From Paenibacillus terricola (GTDB taxonomy: Bacteria; Bacillota; Bacilli; Paenibacillales; Paenibacillaceae): a DNA stretch of 64,000 nt. The notes beneath the pieces are model-generated. The model was not told the origin of the DNA. It saw only the letters and a list, made by a program, of their open reading frames with translations, and ran no database searches. The DNA lies in contig NZ_JACXZA010000003.1 in the NCBI RefSeq assembly GCF_014779765.1, positions 496,001 to 560,000 on the forward strand, given 5' to 3'. Numbering within the stretch: the first letter of the stretch is position 1; each line of letters starts with the position of its first letter. Of the stretch, positions 27,902-36,509 are shown piece by piece. A program made the translations under genes and the position numbers.

Positions 27902-27937
27902 AACGAGCGCTCTCAGCGATAACCGAGAGCGCTCGTT
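27902..27937 (+). terminator. Terminator after GH8
   Basis: Perfect 13-base stem AACGAGCGCTCTC / GAGAGCGCTCGTT followed by ATTTAT. The gap from 27874 to 28215 holds this hairpin and the opposite-strand terminator at 28111, with about 170 AT-rich bases between them in which I see nothing else. Confidence 0.85.
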
Positions 27938-28110
27938 ATTTATGATGCTCGATATGCGAGATGGTCGAATGGGAACTGAAATGGATGCATGTATTGTTCA
28001 TTATAAAAAGAGTGTAATGCTGAAAGCAACATTCCAACAACCCAATGATATATGGCTGTCTACCCAAAAAATTATAGCACTTTCGAAAAACGATCGAAAT
28101 AATAAACGAA

Positions 28111-28140
28111 AAGCCAGCCCGAAAGTTTTCGGGCTGGCTT
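28111..28140 (-). terminator. Terminator after orphan FtsX permease
   Basis: Strong stem AAGCCAGCCCGAAA / TTTTCGGGCTGGCTT. The minus strand continues TTTTCG and the plus strand TTTAAATTT, so it can stop transcription from either side. Confidence 0.85.
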
Positions 28141-28215
28141 TAAATTTGTGGTTATGCGCCAGTCAAGGTGTATAAAACAAGTACGCATAAGATAGGAAAG
28201 CGGAGAGTTTCCCCG

Positions 28216-31077
28216 CTATTCCTCGCCCAACTTCAGCGCTTGGGCAATTCGTATACGAGACAATCGGCTGACGAGGATGAACAGACCGATCAGCATCATG
28301 AAGCCGATAATGCCGTATAAATGCAAATAGTCGCCCGTCGTTCGAACAATCTGGAACGGCGGAACCTGCGTCGCTGTCGAGAACGACATTTGGAATAACG
28401 GTACATACAGATCGCTTGTCAGATTGCCGATAATGACGCCGATTATGATCGCTGCTCCCGAGGTAAGGACTTGTTCGCTTACAAGCATCCCGATAATCTG
28501 CACGAATGGAATGCCCATCGCACGCAGCACCCCATACTGCAGCGTCCTTCCGGACAACGTCAACACCCAGAAGAGCAGGAATCCCAGGAAACAGATTAGC
28601 ATTGAAATAACAAAGCCAAGTGTCATGACCCCGTTGATCGCAAGCCGGAACGGATCGTTCATCGATTGGACAAGCTTCTGCTCCGTATCGTTTAGTCTCT
28701 TGACCGGAACTCCCCGCTCCTCCAGCTGACTGTATATTTGCTCGCTCGTAGTCCCATCCTTCAGCTTCATCCATACTTCATACGGTTCCGTCGCAAGCCG
28801 CTTCTGGATGGTGCTCAGATGACCGACGATCAGATGCGGCATCTTCGGTTTGCCGTTATTGTCCGTAGCGAATCCGCTAGGCAGCGGATTCCAGGACGGC
28901 CAATAATCAATGATGCCATAGACGATAAACTGCGCCTGCGGCAGACCGTTCCAGAACAAGCGGATCGCATCGCCCGACTTCACTCCGATCTCGTCGGCAA
29001 TCGATCGGGACACAAGCACAGCCTGCGGATTCGAGGCGATCAGATTCAAATAGTTGTTGATGTGCGAATGCAGCAGACCGTTCTTCATCCAAGCCGTCTG
29101 GCCGAACTCCTTCGTGTCGATGCCGATAACCGTCGTATCTCCCCCTTTGCCGCCTTTGCGCTCGAAGAATATCGCGTCATCCCTGCGGAATACTCTCGCG
29201 GTCGACTCCACGCCAGCAAGCCCCTGAACCAGCTGATAGGGAGGCTCGGCATATTGAATTCGCTTCGACCCGACCATTCCAGCGCCGGATTGCTGTGCGA
29301 CAACTCCTTCCGAATCATTGTTCCACTCGGTCATAAGCACAACATCTGCACCGGAAGCATACCGGATCTTACTCTCCATATTATCATTGATCGTTCGCGC
29401 CGCATTAGCGCTGAACAATCCTGTCGCTACGGTCATGATCAGGAATACCTTGATCGTAAGGTATTGACCTGACGAGCGGCTGATCACCACAAGCGAATGG
29501 TACAAAGCAGGCGACCACCATCTGCGTCCCGCCCAATAGATCAGTCGAACCAACCATGGATAAACGCGCAGGATGAGAAGCCCCGCTCCGAGCGCGAATA
29601 CAGCAGGCATCAAGAACAGCATCGGATCAATCTGGAAGCTGCTCGAATCGAGCGCCAGCTTCTTCAGATCCTCCTGCTGTTTGTTGAACGTATACAGCAG
29701 ATAGATCGCGAAGCCAACGAAGATGATATCCAGTCCTGTCTTGTGCCAGATCGACATTCGAGTCATTCGTGCCATTTGCCGTTTATGATCGACAATGGTC
29801 GCCCTTGTCGCCAACATGGCCGGAATCAGAATGAGCAGGATCGCTGCGCCTACGGCAGAAGCCGCGATGCGGTAGGCTCCGCTGCCGAGACTGACCTCCA
29901 GCGCCGACCGCTGAACGAAGGACAGAAAGCCGCTCGAAGCGCCCAACAACTTCGTAATCATAATGCCGATCAGCGGACCGAGAGCAAGCGCGCTTGCTCC
30001 GAGCAGCAGGCCCTCCAGCGTGTAGACGAGCATAATTTGCGATCGGCTGGCGCCGCGGCTGCGAAGGACGGAAATCTCCGTCTTCTGCCGTTCAATGATC
30101 AGATTCGCAGCCATGTACAGGTAGAAGGCAAGCATCAGCATAACCGGCGCGTAGAGCGACAGCATCATAATCTCCAGCTTCTGCTGCTTGCCCTGGTACG
30201 AGGCGACCGTATCGGTCACCGGAATGTTCACTTCCGCAACGCCGATCCCCGTTTGAAAATAACGCCGTACCGCATGATCCGCCGCAACGAATCGGTCGAC
30301 CGCTTCAAGCGTCAGCTGTTCGAAATTCATCGCATAACGCCACTCGATATTCATGATCGTCGCCTTGCCGCCTTGCGAGAACTCCCGGTCGAACTGCTGC
30401 TCGGGAATCATGAAGCCGTCGACGACCTCATCGGTGAGAAAAGGCAAATACGGATCCGCCATCGGGTCCGTCTCCATAATGCCGACCGGAATGACTCGGA
30501 AGCGCTGACCCTTATCCGACATCGATTCCACCACGAGCTCGTCGCCCAAACCTCGCTTCAGGTCGAACAGGAAAGGCTGCGTTACGAGCGCTTCAATGAT
30601 GCCATCTTGCCGATCGGAGGGCATCCGGCCATCGATCAGACGAACCCGCTTATTCATGTTCGTCAGCGACTTGAAGCCGCCGGTCGTATTCTGCCAACGT
30701 TTCTCCTCGTCGGTAGCGGTTACGCCGTATATTCTCATTTTCTGCGTAAACTTCTGTTCATAAAACGATCTTGCCTCGATGCCCATCTGCTGCGGAATTG
30801 TCTTCACGAATGCCTCGGCATCCGCAATCTTCTGCTTCGTCGCCTCGTCCATCACATGCGAAGACACCGTCGTGCTGATCTCGACCATCCCGGGATAGAC
30901 CGACTTCTGGCTCTGCACCTCTTGCAGCTCTCTGACAAAAGTTCGCTGTGAAATCGCATTCGAATACAACGGCATCGAGCAAAACAACGCTACGCATATC
31001 GTGAGACCGAACCACAAATTCAACTGGAGCCATTTGTTTCGAGCCATCTTGCGTGCAATCATCGTCCACAAGCCCAT
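28216..31077 (-). CDS. Orphan FtsX/MacB-type ABC permease
   Basis: Membrane protein of 953 residues, collinear with the permease at 9165-12032. Near-identical blocks are shared: the N-terminal helix (NKWLQLNLWFGLTICVALF), the first FtsX core (IERQKTEISVLRSRGASRSQ) and the C-terminal core (RTLQYGVLRAMGIPFVQIIG). It therefore arose by duplication of that gene or its operon. There is no ATPase or adaptor beside it. It must borrow the ATPases encoded at 8265-13851, or is no longer functional; the frame is fully intact. It sits just downstream of the lipoprotein/cysteine-peptide array and might act in immunity or peptide removal there, but that is inference from position. Confidence 0.88.
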   Translation of the reverse strand: MGLWTMIARKMARNKWLQLNLWFGLTICVALFCSMPLYSNAISQRTFVRELQEVQSQKSVYPGMVEISTTVSSHVMDEATKQKIADAEAFVKTIPQQMGIEARSFYEQKFTQKMRIYGVTATDEEKRWQNTTGGFKSLTNMNKRVRLIDGRMPSDRQDGIIEALVTQPFLFDLKRGLGDELVVESMSDKGQRFRVIPVGIMETDPMADPYLPFLTDEVVDGFMIPEQQFDREFSQGGKATIMNIEWRYAMNFEQLTLEAVDRFVAADHAVRRYFQTGIGVAEVNIPVTDTVASYQGKQQKLEIMMLSLYAPVMLMLAFYLYMAANLIIERQKTEISVLRSRGASRSQIMLVYTLEGLLLGASALALGPLIGIMITKLLGASSGFLSFVQRSALEVSLGSGAYRIAASAVGAAILLILIPAMLATRATIVDHKRQMARMTRMSIWHKTGLDIIFVGFAIYLLYTFNKQQEDLKKLALDSSSFQIDPMLFLMPAVFALGAGLLILRVYPWLVRLIYWAGRRWWSPALYHSLVVISRSSGQYLTIKVFLIMTVATGLFSANAARTINDNMESKIRYASGADVVLMTEWNNDSEGVVAQQSGAGMVGSKRIQYAEPPYQLVQGLAGVESTARVFRRDDAIFFERKGGKGGDTTVIGIDTKEFGQTAWMKNGLLHSHINNYLNLIASNPQAVLVSRSIADEIGVKSGDAIRLFWNGLPQAQFIVYGIIDYWPSWNPLPSGFATDNNGKPKMPHLIVGHLSTIQKRLATEPYEVWMKLKDGTTSEQIYSQLEERGVPVKRLNDTEQKLVQSMNDPFRLAINGVMTLGFVISMLICFLGFLLFWVLTLSGRTLQYGVLRAMGIPFVQIIGMLVSEQVLTSGAAIIIGVIIGNLTSDLYVPLFQMSFSTATQVPPFQIVRTTGDYLHLYGIIGFMMLIGLFILVSRLSRIRIAQALKLGEE

Positions 31078-31197
31078 CGGTTCACCTCATCATCACCCAT
31101 ATATAACTATAAAATACTATTAAATCCATTCGGTTAAAACCTGTCATATGCTAGTAATTGTTGCTATCGGATTCCTAATTAACCCTCTAGATCAATG

Positions 31198-32619
31198 CTA
31201 TTGCACGCAAGATTCGGAATAATAGTAGCGAAACCACGACTGTATACATGCGTCGTATTCTGCCGGCTCATGCTTAAACTTGTTGAAATCAAGATCCAAC
31301 GAATCGGCATATACCTTTAATGCATCTGGTACTGGAACTCCTCCGCGGATGGCGCTATAAGTCCTCGGCTGATCATACATAAAATCTCGCTGACTGCTGC
31401 CGATCGCGTTGTACATATACAGCGCTGCAGGAACGGAACGTTTGATCTCCTGCAGCACAATGGAATATCGTTCGTCATTCGCAGCTTCCTTGAGTGGATA
31501 CGTCAAGTTACTCTGCATCGTGTTCGCAGCGATTTGCGAATCAATCGAACTTGGGTCCGCCGTCAAATATCGCATTAATTCCATCGCCAGCACCTTATGC
31601 CTCGACTTGGCTGTCATCGACAAACCCGATATCTGTGCAGGGTTGACGCCATTCAAGCCGCGTGGCAAAGCTGAGATTCCGATCCGCTCATCCTGTTGGG
31701 CAATCTCTTCATAGGTGTTAAGTCCACCGACGTTGAAACCATAAGCGAAATCGACAGCAAGCGCGATTCGGCCTTCTAACAAATCGTACGGAACCGGAAT
31801 ATAGGTTTCTATCGGGCCAATCGACCTCAGCTTGTAGTCTTCCAGCTTCGTACCAATTCCAGCAATCCACTCCGCTGCCTTCACGGCTTGAGGGCTATCG
31901 AGGTACCCGGCAAAGCTGGTACCATCCGTGCCAGCAATATGTCCGTTGTTCATGCTGGTTACCCATTCCAGCGTATAGGGAGATAGGGGTAGATAAACGT
32001 TCTGCCTCGCCGCTTTCAGCTTGGTAATTGTATCGTTAAGCTTATCCAAATCCCATTCGCTTGTCGGCGGATCAAGTCCCAGAGACAGGAACGTATCCTT
32101 GTTATAATACATAATCAACGGATTATTCTTGATCTTCACACCGAGCACATGCCCTTCACTCGATGAAATAATCGATTTGCTGAGATCTGTTTCATTCATC
32201 GGAAGCGGCTCGATGATGCCATATTGATACCACAATCGCATCTGATTAGGTGCCAATTCCACTAGATCCGGCACTTCATAAGGATTGGCATGCTTATACG
32301 ATTCCGCTTCATTCGCCCATTTGGACGGCGTGCCGTGAGTGTCATTCCATAGAAACGTAAGGTGTACGTTCGGATGCAACTCTTGAAATTGCTTGATTCT
32401 GAGCGCCAGTGGATTATTCCTATTAGAATCAGCTACGTCAAGCGGACGCCACGATAAGAGTTGAATGGTTAACGTCTCAATCTCCTCCCCCGTCGCGAGG
32501 GTCTTCGCTTGTTGTTCTTCAGCGGAGGTGCAGGAAGATAGCAGCGTCATCAGCAGCAATAAGGCAGTAAACGAGGGGATTAATTTAGCAGCATGCATGA
32601 GCAGCTTGTTATTCTTCAT
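31198..32619 (-). CDS. Solute-binding-like lipoprotein with Cys-pair tail (array member a)
   Basis: Protein of 473 residues with lipobox LLSSC and a MalE-like binding-protein fold (VPDLVELAPNQMRLWYQYGI, VLGVKIKNNPLIMYYNKDTF). No permease lies nearby. The last 20 residues carry two cysteines (DACIQSW ... SESCVQ), as in the members at 37052 and 40721. The start at MKNNKLL (32619) follows GGATGG; the open frame reaches 32748 but would overlap the previous gene. Last gene of the unit exporter - lipoprotein b - lipoprotein a. Function is unknown; candidates are immunity, receptor or scavenging lipoprotein for the cysteine-rich peptide, or an ordinary sugar-binding protein. Confidence 0.85.
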   Translation of the reverse strand: MKNNKLLMHAAKLIPSFTALLLLMTLLSSCTSAEEQQAKTLATGEEIETLTIQLLSWRPLDVADSNRNNPLALRIKQFQELHPNVHLTFLWNDTHGTPSKWANEAESYKHANPYEVPDLVELAPNQMRLWYQYGIIEPLPMNETDLSKSIISSSEGHVLGVKIKNNPLIMYYNKDTFLSLGLDPPTSEWDLDKLNDTITKLKAARQNVYLPLSPYTLEWVTSMNNGHIAGTDGTSFAGYLDSPQAVKAAEWIAGIGTKLEDYKLRSIGPIETYIPVPYDLLEGRIALAVDFAYGFNVGGLNTYEEIAQQDERIGISALPRGLNGVNPAQISGLSMTAKSRHKVLAMELMRYLTADPSSIDSQIAANTMQSNLTYPLKEAANDERYSIVLQEIKRSVPAALYMYNAIGSSQRDFMYDQPRTYSAIRGGVPVPDALKVYADSLDLDFNKFKHEPAEYDACIQSWFRYYYSESCVQ

Positions 32620-32695
32620 TCGAGATCCATCCAATCTCATTAACTTCGGAGAGAACAGCAGCTTCCGATTGCGATTCGATGCGGCACTGCCCCAA

Positions 32696-34057
32696 CTATT
32701 TCGTCTCGCCTCCAACGGATTTCCAATCCTCCTCCAGCTCCATCGCATACCGATGCAGCGCCTCGCGAATCGGCTGGCCGTTATGGATGTCTGCTAGCGG
32801 CTTAGGACTTTGCCACTGTGCGAAATAAGTCATCGGGAATGCTTCCTCATGCATATAGAGGGCAGCCGGTACGGATCGCTTCATCGCGCTAAGGATGAGT
32901 GCTTTCCTCTCCTGACTGACGGGTACTAAGAATGGTTTCATGTTAGCCTGCAGCGTATAGTCGGCGATATCCGAATACAGAGCATCCGTATCCTGCAGCA
33001 GAAAGTTCAGCAGCTTCATTGCCATCTCTTTGTGCTTCGACTGGGAGGGTATCGATAATCCCGATACTTGGGCTGGATTAATGCCCGTCATCCCGACGGG
33101 GAGACCCGCGATGCCGAACCTTTCATCGCGCTGCGAGATCTCCTCGTAATTATTCGGATCGCTCACTACCGCGTAATCGACAGCAAGCGCAATCTCTCCA
33201 TCCAGAAAATCAAAGGGCATCGCCGGCGGAATAATGTTCGCCACGATTTTCTCTCGATATTTCGTTCCAACACTATCGAGCCACTCTACGCCATGCACCG
33301 TCTCGTCACTATCCAAATAGCCGCTGTATGTAATCCCATCTGCCGCCGCGATTCGTCCGCCCTTCAAGCTTGCCGCCCATTCCAACGTATACGGGTTCAG
33401 CGGTATATAGACCGTCTCACCCGCCGCTTTCAGTCTAACGATCGTATCGTTCAGCTTATTCAGGTCCCATTCTTCACTTGGCGTTTCTAGTCCAAGCCCC
33501 TGGAAAACCCACTTATTATAGTAAATAATCATCGGATTGATCTTGCTCTTAACGCCTAACACATAGCCGTCATTAGAGGCGATCACACCATCTCTGACAG
33601 CTGTTCGATTCAAATTCAAAGCTTCGATTCTGCCAAGCCGATATAACTCCTTCATCTGGTTCGGCACAAGCTCGACGATATCTGGAACATCTTTCGAATT
33701 TGCAAATAGATCGGTCGGCGTATCGCTCCGGATCCAACTCGTCCTCTTGGATTGATGGCTTGCATCCATGATGTTATAGTCCTGCACCCAGCGGATCGTG
33801 ATGTCGGTATTCGGAAACAGTTGGCGGAATCCCTGGATGCGTTGGGCTAATCGATGGTGTTCGATTCCGTACATGGACCCATTAGCGGCAACAAGTTGGA
33901 CCGTTAATGTTTCTTTCGTCTCATTCACCTTAGCTTCGTTGCCTGAAGTCGAAGAGAAACTGCAGCCAGTTAGCAGAATCTGTATAAACACTAATATTCC
34001 AAAAACAGAGCTACTCATGAACCCTACACTTCTATGGACTTGCAAGTTGATCTTCAA
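32696..34057 (-). CDS. Solute-binding-like lipoprotein without Cys tail (array member b)
   Basis: Protein of 453 residues with lipobox LLTGC. It shares the array motifs (VPDIVELVPNQMKELYRLGR, VLGVKSKINPMIIYYNKWVF, GMTGINPAQVSGLSIPSQSK) but ends at EEDWKSVGGETK with no cysteines. It starts 30 bases after the ABC exporter stop, so the two are co-transcribed. The start is uncertain: TTG at 34057 or ATG at 34018 (MSSSVFGILVF). It groups with the member at 42307 and the pseudogene at 38470 by its N-terminal block (KETLTVQLVAANGSMYGIEH). Confidence 0.84.
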   Translation of the reverse strand: MKINLQVHRSVGFMSSSVFGILVFIQILLTGCSFSSTSGNEAKVNETKETLTVQLVAANGSMYGIEHHRLAQRIQGFRQLFPNTDITIRWVQDYNIMDASHQSKRTSWIRSDTPTDLFANSKDVPDIVELVPNQMKELYRLGRIEALNLNRTAVRDGVIASNDGYVLGVKSKINPMIIYYNKWVFQGLGLETPSEEWDLNKLNDTIVRLKAAGETVYIPLNPYTLEWAASLKGGRIAAADGITYSGYLDSDETVHGVEWLDSVGTKYREKIVANIIPPAMPFDFLDGEIALAVDYAVVSDPNNYEEISQRDERFGIAGLPVGMTGINPAQVSGLSIPSQSKHKEMAMKLLNFLLQDTDALYSDIADYTLQANMKPFLVPVSQERKALILSAMKRSVPAALYMHEEAFPMTYFAQWQSPKPLADIHNGQPIREALHRYAMELEEDWKSVGGETK

Positions 34058-34087
34058 TTCTCAGCAGCTACCTTCCCATTTACTTCC

Positions 34088-35905
34088 CTAACGATAGGAC
34101 TGCGACTGTGTCTCGAACATCCGGCAATATTCGCCTTGCAGTTGAAGCAATTGTTCATGGGAGCCTTGCTCGACAAGCTCGCCGTTCTTGAGCACGAGAA
34201 TTTGATCCGCCATCCGGCAGCTACCGAGTCGATGCGAAATGAGCAGCGTAATACGGCCCTCGGCCAGCTCAGCGAACCGCTTGAACAGCTCCGCTTCGGC
34301 CATCGGGTCCATCGACGCCGTCGGCTCGTCAAGCACCATAACCGATGAATCGCGCATGAACGACCTTGCGAGCGCGAGCTTCTGCCACTGTCCGACGGAC
34401 AGCTCATACCCGCCTTCGAAGATCGGACCGAGCAGCGTATCTATGCCATCCGGCAGCGTCCGCACGACATCCGCAGCACCTGACCGCGCTGCCGCCACCT
34501 CGATTGCGGCCATATCCTCCATGCGGCTTACATCGCCGAATCCGATATTTTCCTTCGCGGATACCTGGTACCTGAGAAAATCTTGGAACACCGCTCCAGT
34601 CCGGTCGCGAAATGCGTTAGCGTCCAGCTCCTTCAAGTCGACGCCGTCGTACCGAACCGTGCCCGAATATTCTTGATACAGACCGATAAGGCAATTAACG
34701 AGCGTGCTCTTGCCCGCCCCATTCTCCCCGACGATCGCGACCGTCTGATTCGGTTCGATCCTGAACGATAAATCTTTAAGCACGGGCTTCGGACTGGTCG
34801 GATAGGAGAAGGTCAAATGTTCGACGGTAATGCCCTCCATAATCGGACGGTTTAATACATGTTGACCTTGCCCGTCTTCTTCCTCACCCGAATCCACAAA
34901 GTCGTAAAACTCGTTCATAACAAGCGTTTCCTCATAAATGGACGATAAATTTTGCGCGATCATCCGAAGCGATGATTGGGTTGAAGCAAGCACCTGCGCA
35001 ATTGCAACATACGCGCCTAATGTCAGCCCCTGTGAATAGCAGACCCAAACCGCATAACAGGAGAACAAGAACGCAATCACACCGTTCAGTCCTTCAATGC
35101 CTATGCGCAGGCTTTGCGACTTCAGCTCCACCTTTTTCTGCTCCCCTGCGTTCTTCCAGAAGTATCCTCCCCAGTATTCAAGCAGCTTGCTTGCGTGCCG
35201 GTACAGTCTGACTTCCTTGGCGGACTGACGGTTGGTCATCAGATCGAAGAAGTAGAACAAGCGACGCGAGAACGGTGTCTGCACACGCATGAGCCAATAC
35301 TTCCATTCTCCGATTCGCATATGTACAGCCAACGTCGGAACGACGACAATCATCATCCCCAGCGACAATACCCAACTGAAATGCCACAATACGAAGAAGA
35401 ACGAAGCGACCGTCAGCAGTGATTGGCCAATGCCAAAAAACTGCTCGATCAGTTGAAAGCCCCGAAAAGAGACGTTCATCTTCGCCCGTTGCAACTGATC
35501 ATAGTATTGCGGCTGCTCTAATCGAGATAGCGGAATGCTCATCGACTTCTCCGCCAGCATCGTTTCCATTGTGAATTGCGTCTTCTGCTTCAGCAGCATC
35601 GTCATATATTGGGCTAAGGCATCCAACAGCGCGCCGATCAGCAGCAGACCGCCGCTTGCTGCCAACCATTGGACAGGCGCAGACATCTCGCCATCGATTG
35701 TGAGCAATCTAGCGATCGCATCGGTCAATTCCTTTACAACCAACACTTGCAAGGAAGGAATGAAAGCGCTAACAGTTCGCAGAACGAGCAGCACGATAAC
35801 AAGTGGCGCCGATAGACGCATAACAAGCGTCAACGAACGCCGCAGTATAGCTAATACACTACGAATGCCTAGGTTCGGTCTTTGAGTTTGATTCATCATC
35901 ATCAT
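34088..35905 (-). CDS. ABC exporter, NisT/lantibiotic-transporter type
   Basis: Half-transporter of about 605 residues with a six-helix membrane domain (to about 320) fused to an ATPase. There is no N-terminal C39 peptidase, so it would export a leaderless or otherwise processed peptide. Walker A is IVGENGAGKST and Walker B VMVLDEPTAS. The signature reads ELSVGQWQKLALARSF, with Val where Gly is usual; the WQK motif is typical of peptide exporters such as NisT. GGAG nine bases before the ATG run sets the start at 35905; the frame is open to 35929. It overlaps the small ORF at 35859-35975 and is the most likely exporter for the peptide at 36387-36509. Confidence 0.88.
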   Translation of the reverse strand: MMMMNQTQRPNLGIRSVLAILRRSLTLVMRLSAPLVIVLLVLRTVSAFIPSLQVLVVKELTDAIARLLTIDGEMSAPVQWLAASGGLLLIGALLDALAQYMTMLLKQKTQFTMETMLAEKSMSIPLSRLEQPQYYDQLQRAKMNVSFRGFQLIEQFFGIGQSLLTVASFFFVLWHFSWVLSLGMMIVVVPTLAVHMRIGEWKYWLMRVQTPFSRRLFYFFDLMTNRQSAKEVRLYRHASKLLEYWGGYFWKNAGEQKKVELKSQSLRIGIEGLNGVIAFLFSCYAVWVCYSQGLTLGAYVAIAQVLASTQSSLRMIAQNLSSIYEETLVMNEFYDFVDSGEEEDGQGQHVLNRPIMEGITVEHLTFSYPTSPKPVLKDLSFRIEPNQTVAIVGENGAGKSTLVNCLIGLYQEYSGTVRYDGVDLKELDANAFRDRTGAVFQDFLRYQVSAKENIGFGDVSRMEDMAAIEVAAARSGAADVVRTLPDGIDTLLGPIFEGGYELSVGQWQKLALARSFMRDSSVMVLDEPTASMDPMAEAELFKRFAELAEGRITLLISHRLGSCRMADQILVLKNGELVEQGSHEQLLQLQGEYCRMFETQSQSYR

Positions 35906-35975
35906 CTTCTTCTTCTCCGTTACACGCATAGTATTCCGGTTGCTTAAGGTGGTGCCATAAGATCAGTTCAAGCAT
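35859..35975 (-). CDS. Small acidic ORF upstream of the exporter
   Basis: A 38-codon frame with an excellent ribosome-binding site (GAGGAGG, six bases before ATG). It starts MLELILWHHLKQPEYYACNG, continues with an acidic run of Glu3-Asp4-Glu, and ends at a TAG inside the exporter gene in a different frame. No family is recognised. It may be a real peptide of the cassette (one Cys), or a leader whose translation couples to the exporter start at 35905. It has no counterpart in copy B, where the exporter is also missing. Confidence 0.5.
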   Translation of the reverse strand: MLELILWHHLKQPEYYACNGEEEDDDDESNSKTEPRHS

Positions 35976-36019
35976 GATTTACCTCCTCGTGGCTTTTCAC
36001 CGATTGGTACAAAATATGA

Positions 36020-36165
36020 TTATACACTCGTGGCCCGCTGATCACCTTGATTCGTTTGGAGTTCGCGGTAGAAGGAGAACCTCTTCTTATTATTCTTCTG
36101 CTGCTTCTTCTTCGGTATTCAGGTGTGGAGCAGTTTTATGCTCCATGCTTTATTCCTCACGACCC
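36020..36165 (-). pseudogene. C-terminal remnant of the TlpA/MauD-like gene (cassette copy A)
   Basis: In frame this reads LLHT-stop-IPKKKQQK, then KKRFSFYRE, and ends at a TAA. It aligns with the C-terminus of the intact gene at 39130 (LLRTWVPKQSKKNRFAFYRE); the Trp codon has become TGA. The N-terminal two thirds, including the CxxC active site, are gone. The alignment includes an identical stretch TTCTACCGCGAA. Confidence 0.75.
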
Positions 36166-36256
36166 ATTCGCTTGGAGTTCTATTTGCAAGAAACGCGTTT
36201 AACGGCTACAAGCCGACTTTGACACGGTGTTAAGCGAGGGCGATTTACATTAATGG

Positions 36257-36325
36257 CTATACCAGATATCAAGAAGGTGAATAGTAACAAAATTTGAAAT
36301 AAGAAAGCGACTCTACTAACTCCTT
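36257..36325 (-). pseudogene. N-terminal remnant of the MauE-like gene (cassette copy A)
   Basis: About 20 codons matching the start of the intact gene at 39725-40255 (LLLFTFLISG), preceded by a good AAAGGAG site. The start codon corresponding to GTG in copy B is GTC here. The sequence diverges after about 20 codons, so the rest of the gene has been deleted up to the thioredoxin remnant. Confidence 0.75.
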
Positions 36326-36343
36326 TTATTTAGAAATAACGAA

Positions 36344-36367
36344 AGAACACGGCTAATGCCGTGTTCT
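36344..36367 (-). promoter_or_regulatory. Intercistronic hairpin, copy A
   Basis: Perfect stem AGAACACGGC - loop - GCCGTGTTCT 20 bases after the peptide stop. The same hairpin occurs in copy B (40287-40310) with paired changes. It probably attenuates transcription or caps the peptide mRNA, so that the peptide is made in excess over the downstream proteins. Confidence 0.65.
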
Positions 36368-36386
36368 CAAAGTCAACACCAACAAC

Positions 36387-36509
36387 TTAACAGCAACCAT
36401 ACGAATGATACCCGCCGCACGAATCCCCTACGAGAAGGGTAAGTTTACTTTGTCCACCATTACACGAATAAGCTATGCATTGGGATGGTAGTGCAGTACA
36501 AGATGCCAT
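36387..36509 (-). CDS. Six-cysteine peptide, candidate leaderless exported peptide (copy A)
   Basis: Forty codons with a perfect ribosome-binding site (AAAGGAGGTGAA, five bases before ATG). The product begins MASCTALPSQC and ends VGDSCGGYHSYGCC. Cysteines are at residues 4, 11, 16, 31, 39 and 40, enough for three disulfides. There is no signal peptide and no double-Gly leader, and no lanthionine or radical-SAM enzyme is nearby. A frameshifted homologue lies at 40335-40465. Downstream are redox-gene remnants and then a NisT-type exporter. I read it as a leaderless, disulfide-stabilised bacteriocin or signal peptide. The gene call rests on the ribosome-binding site, the conserved copy and the genomic context. 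The function is inferred. Confidence 0.75.
   Translation of the reverse strand: MASCTALPSQCIAYSCNGGQSKLTLLVGDSCGGYHSYGCC

Noticed and set aside
27885-28175. Plus-strand frame of 96 codons after GH8
   Set aside because: It runs through two strong terminator hairpins and has no ribosome-binding site.
29497-30951. Long plus-strand open frame of 484 codons opposite the orphan permease
   Set aside because: It lies wholly inside a better-supported gene on the other strand. Its product is Arg/Gln/His-rich without domains, and there is no ribosome-binding site.
35761-35774. Consensus cre sequence inside the exporter gene
   Set aside because: It is about 130 bases into the coding sequence and can be explained by codon content. 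Roadblock repression is possible but there is no support for it.
36387-36509. Lanthipeptide, sactipeptide or ranthipeptide precursor
   Set aside because: No LanB, LanC, LanM or radical-SAM gene is in the window, and there is no typical leader. Disulfide chemistry is better supported by the neighbouring redox genes.
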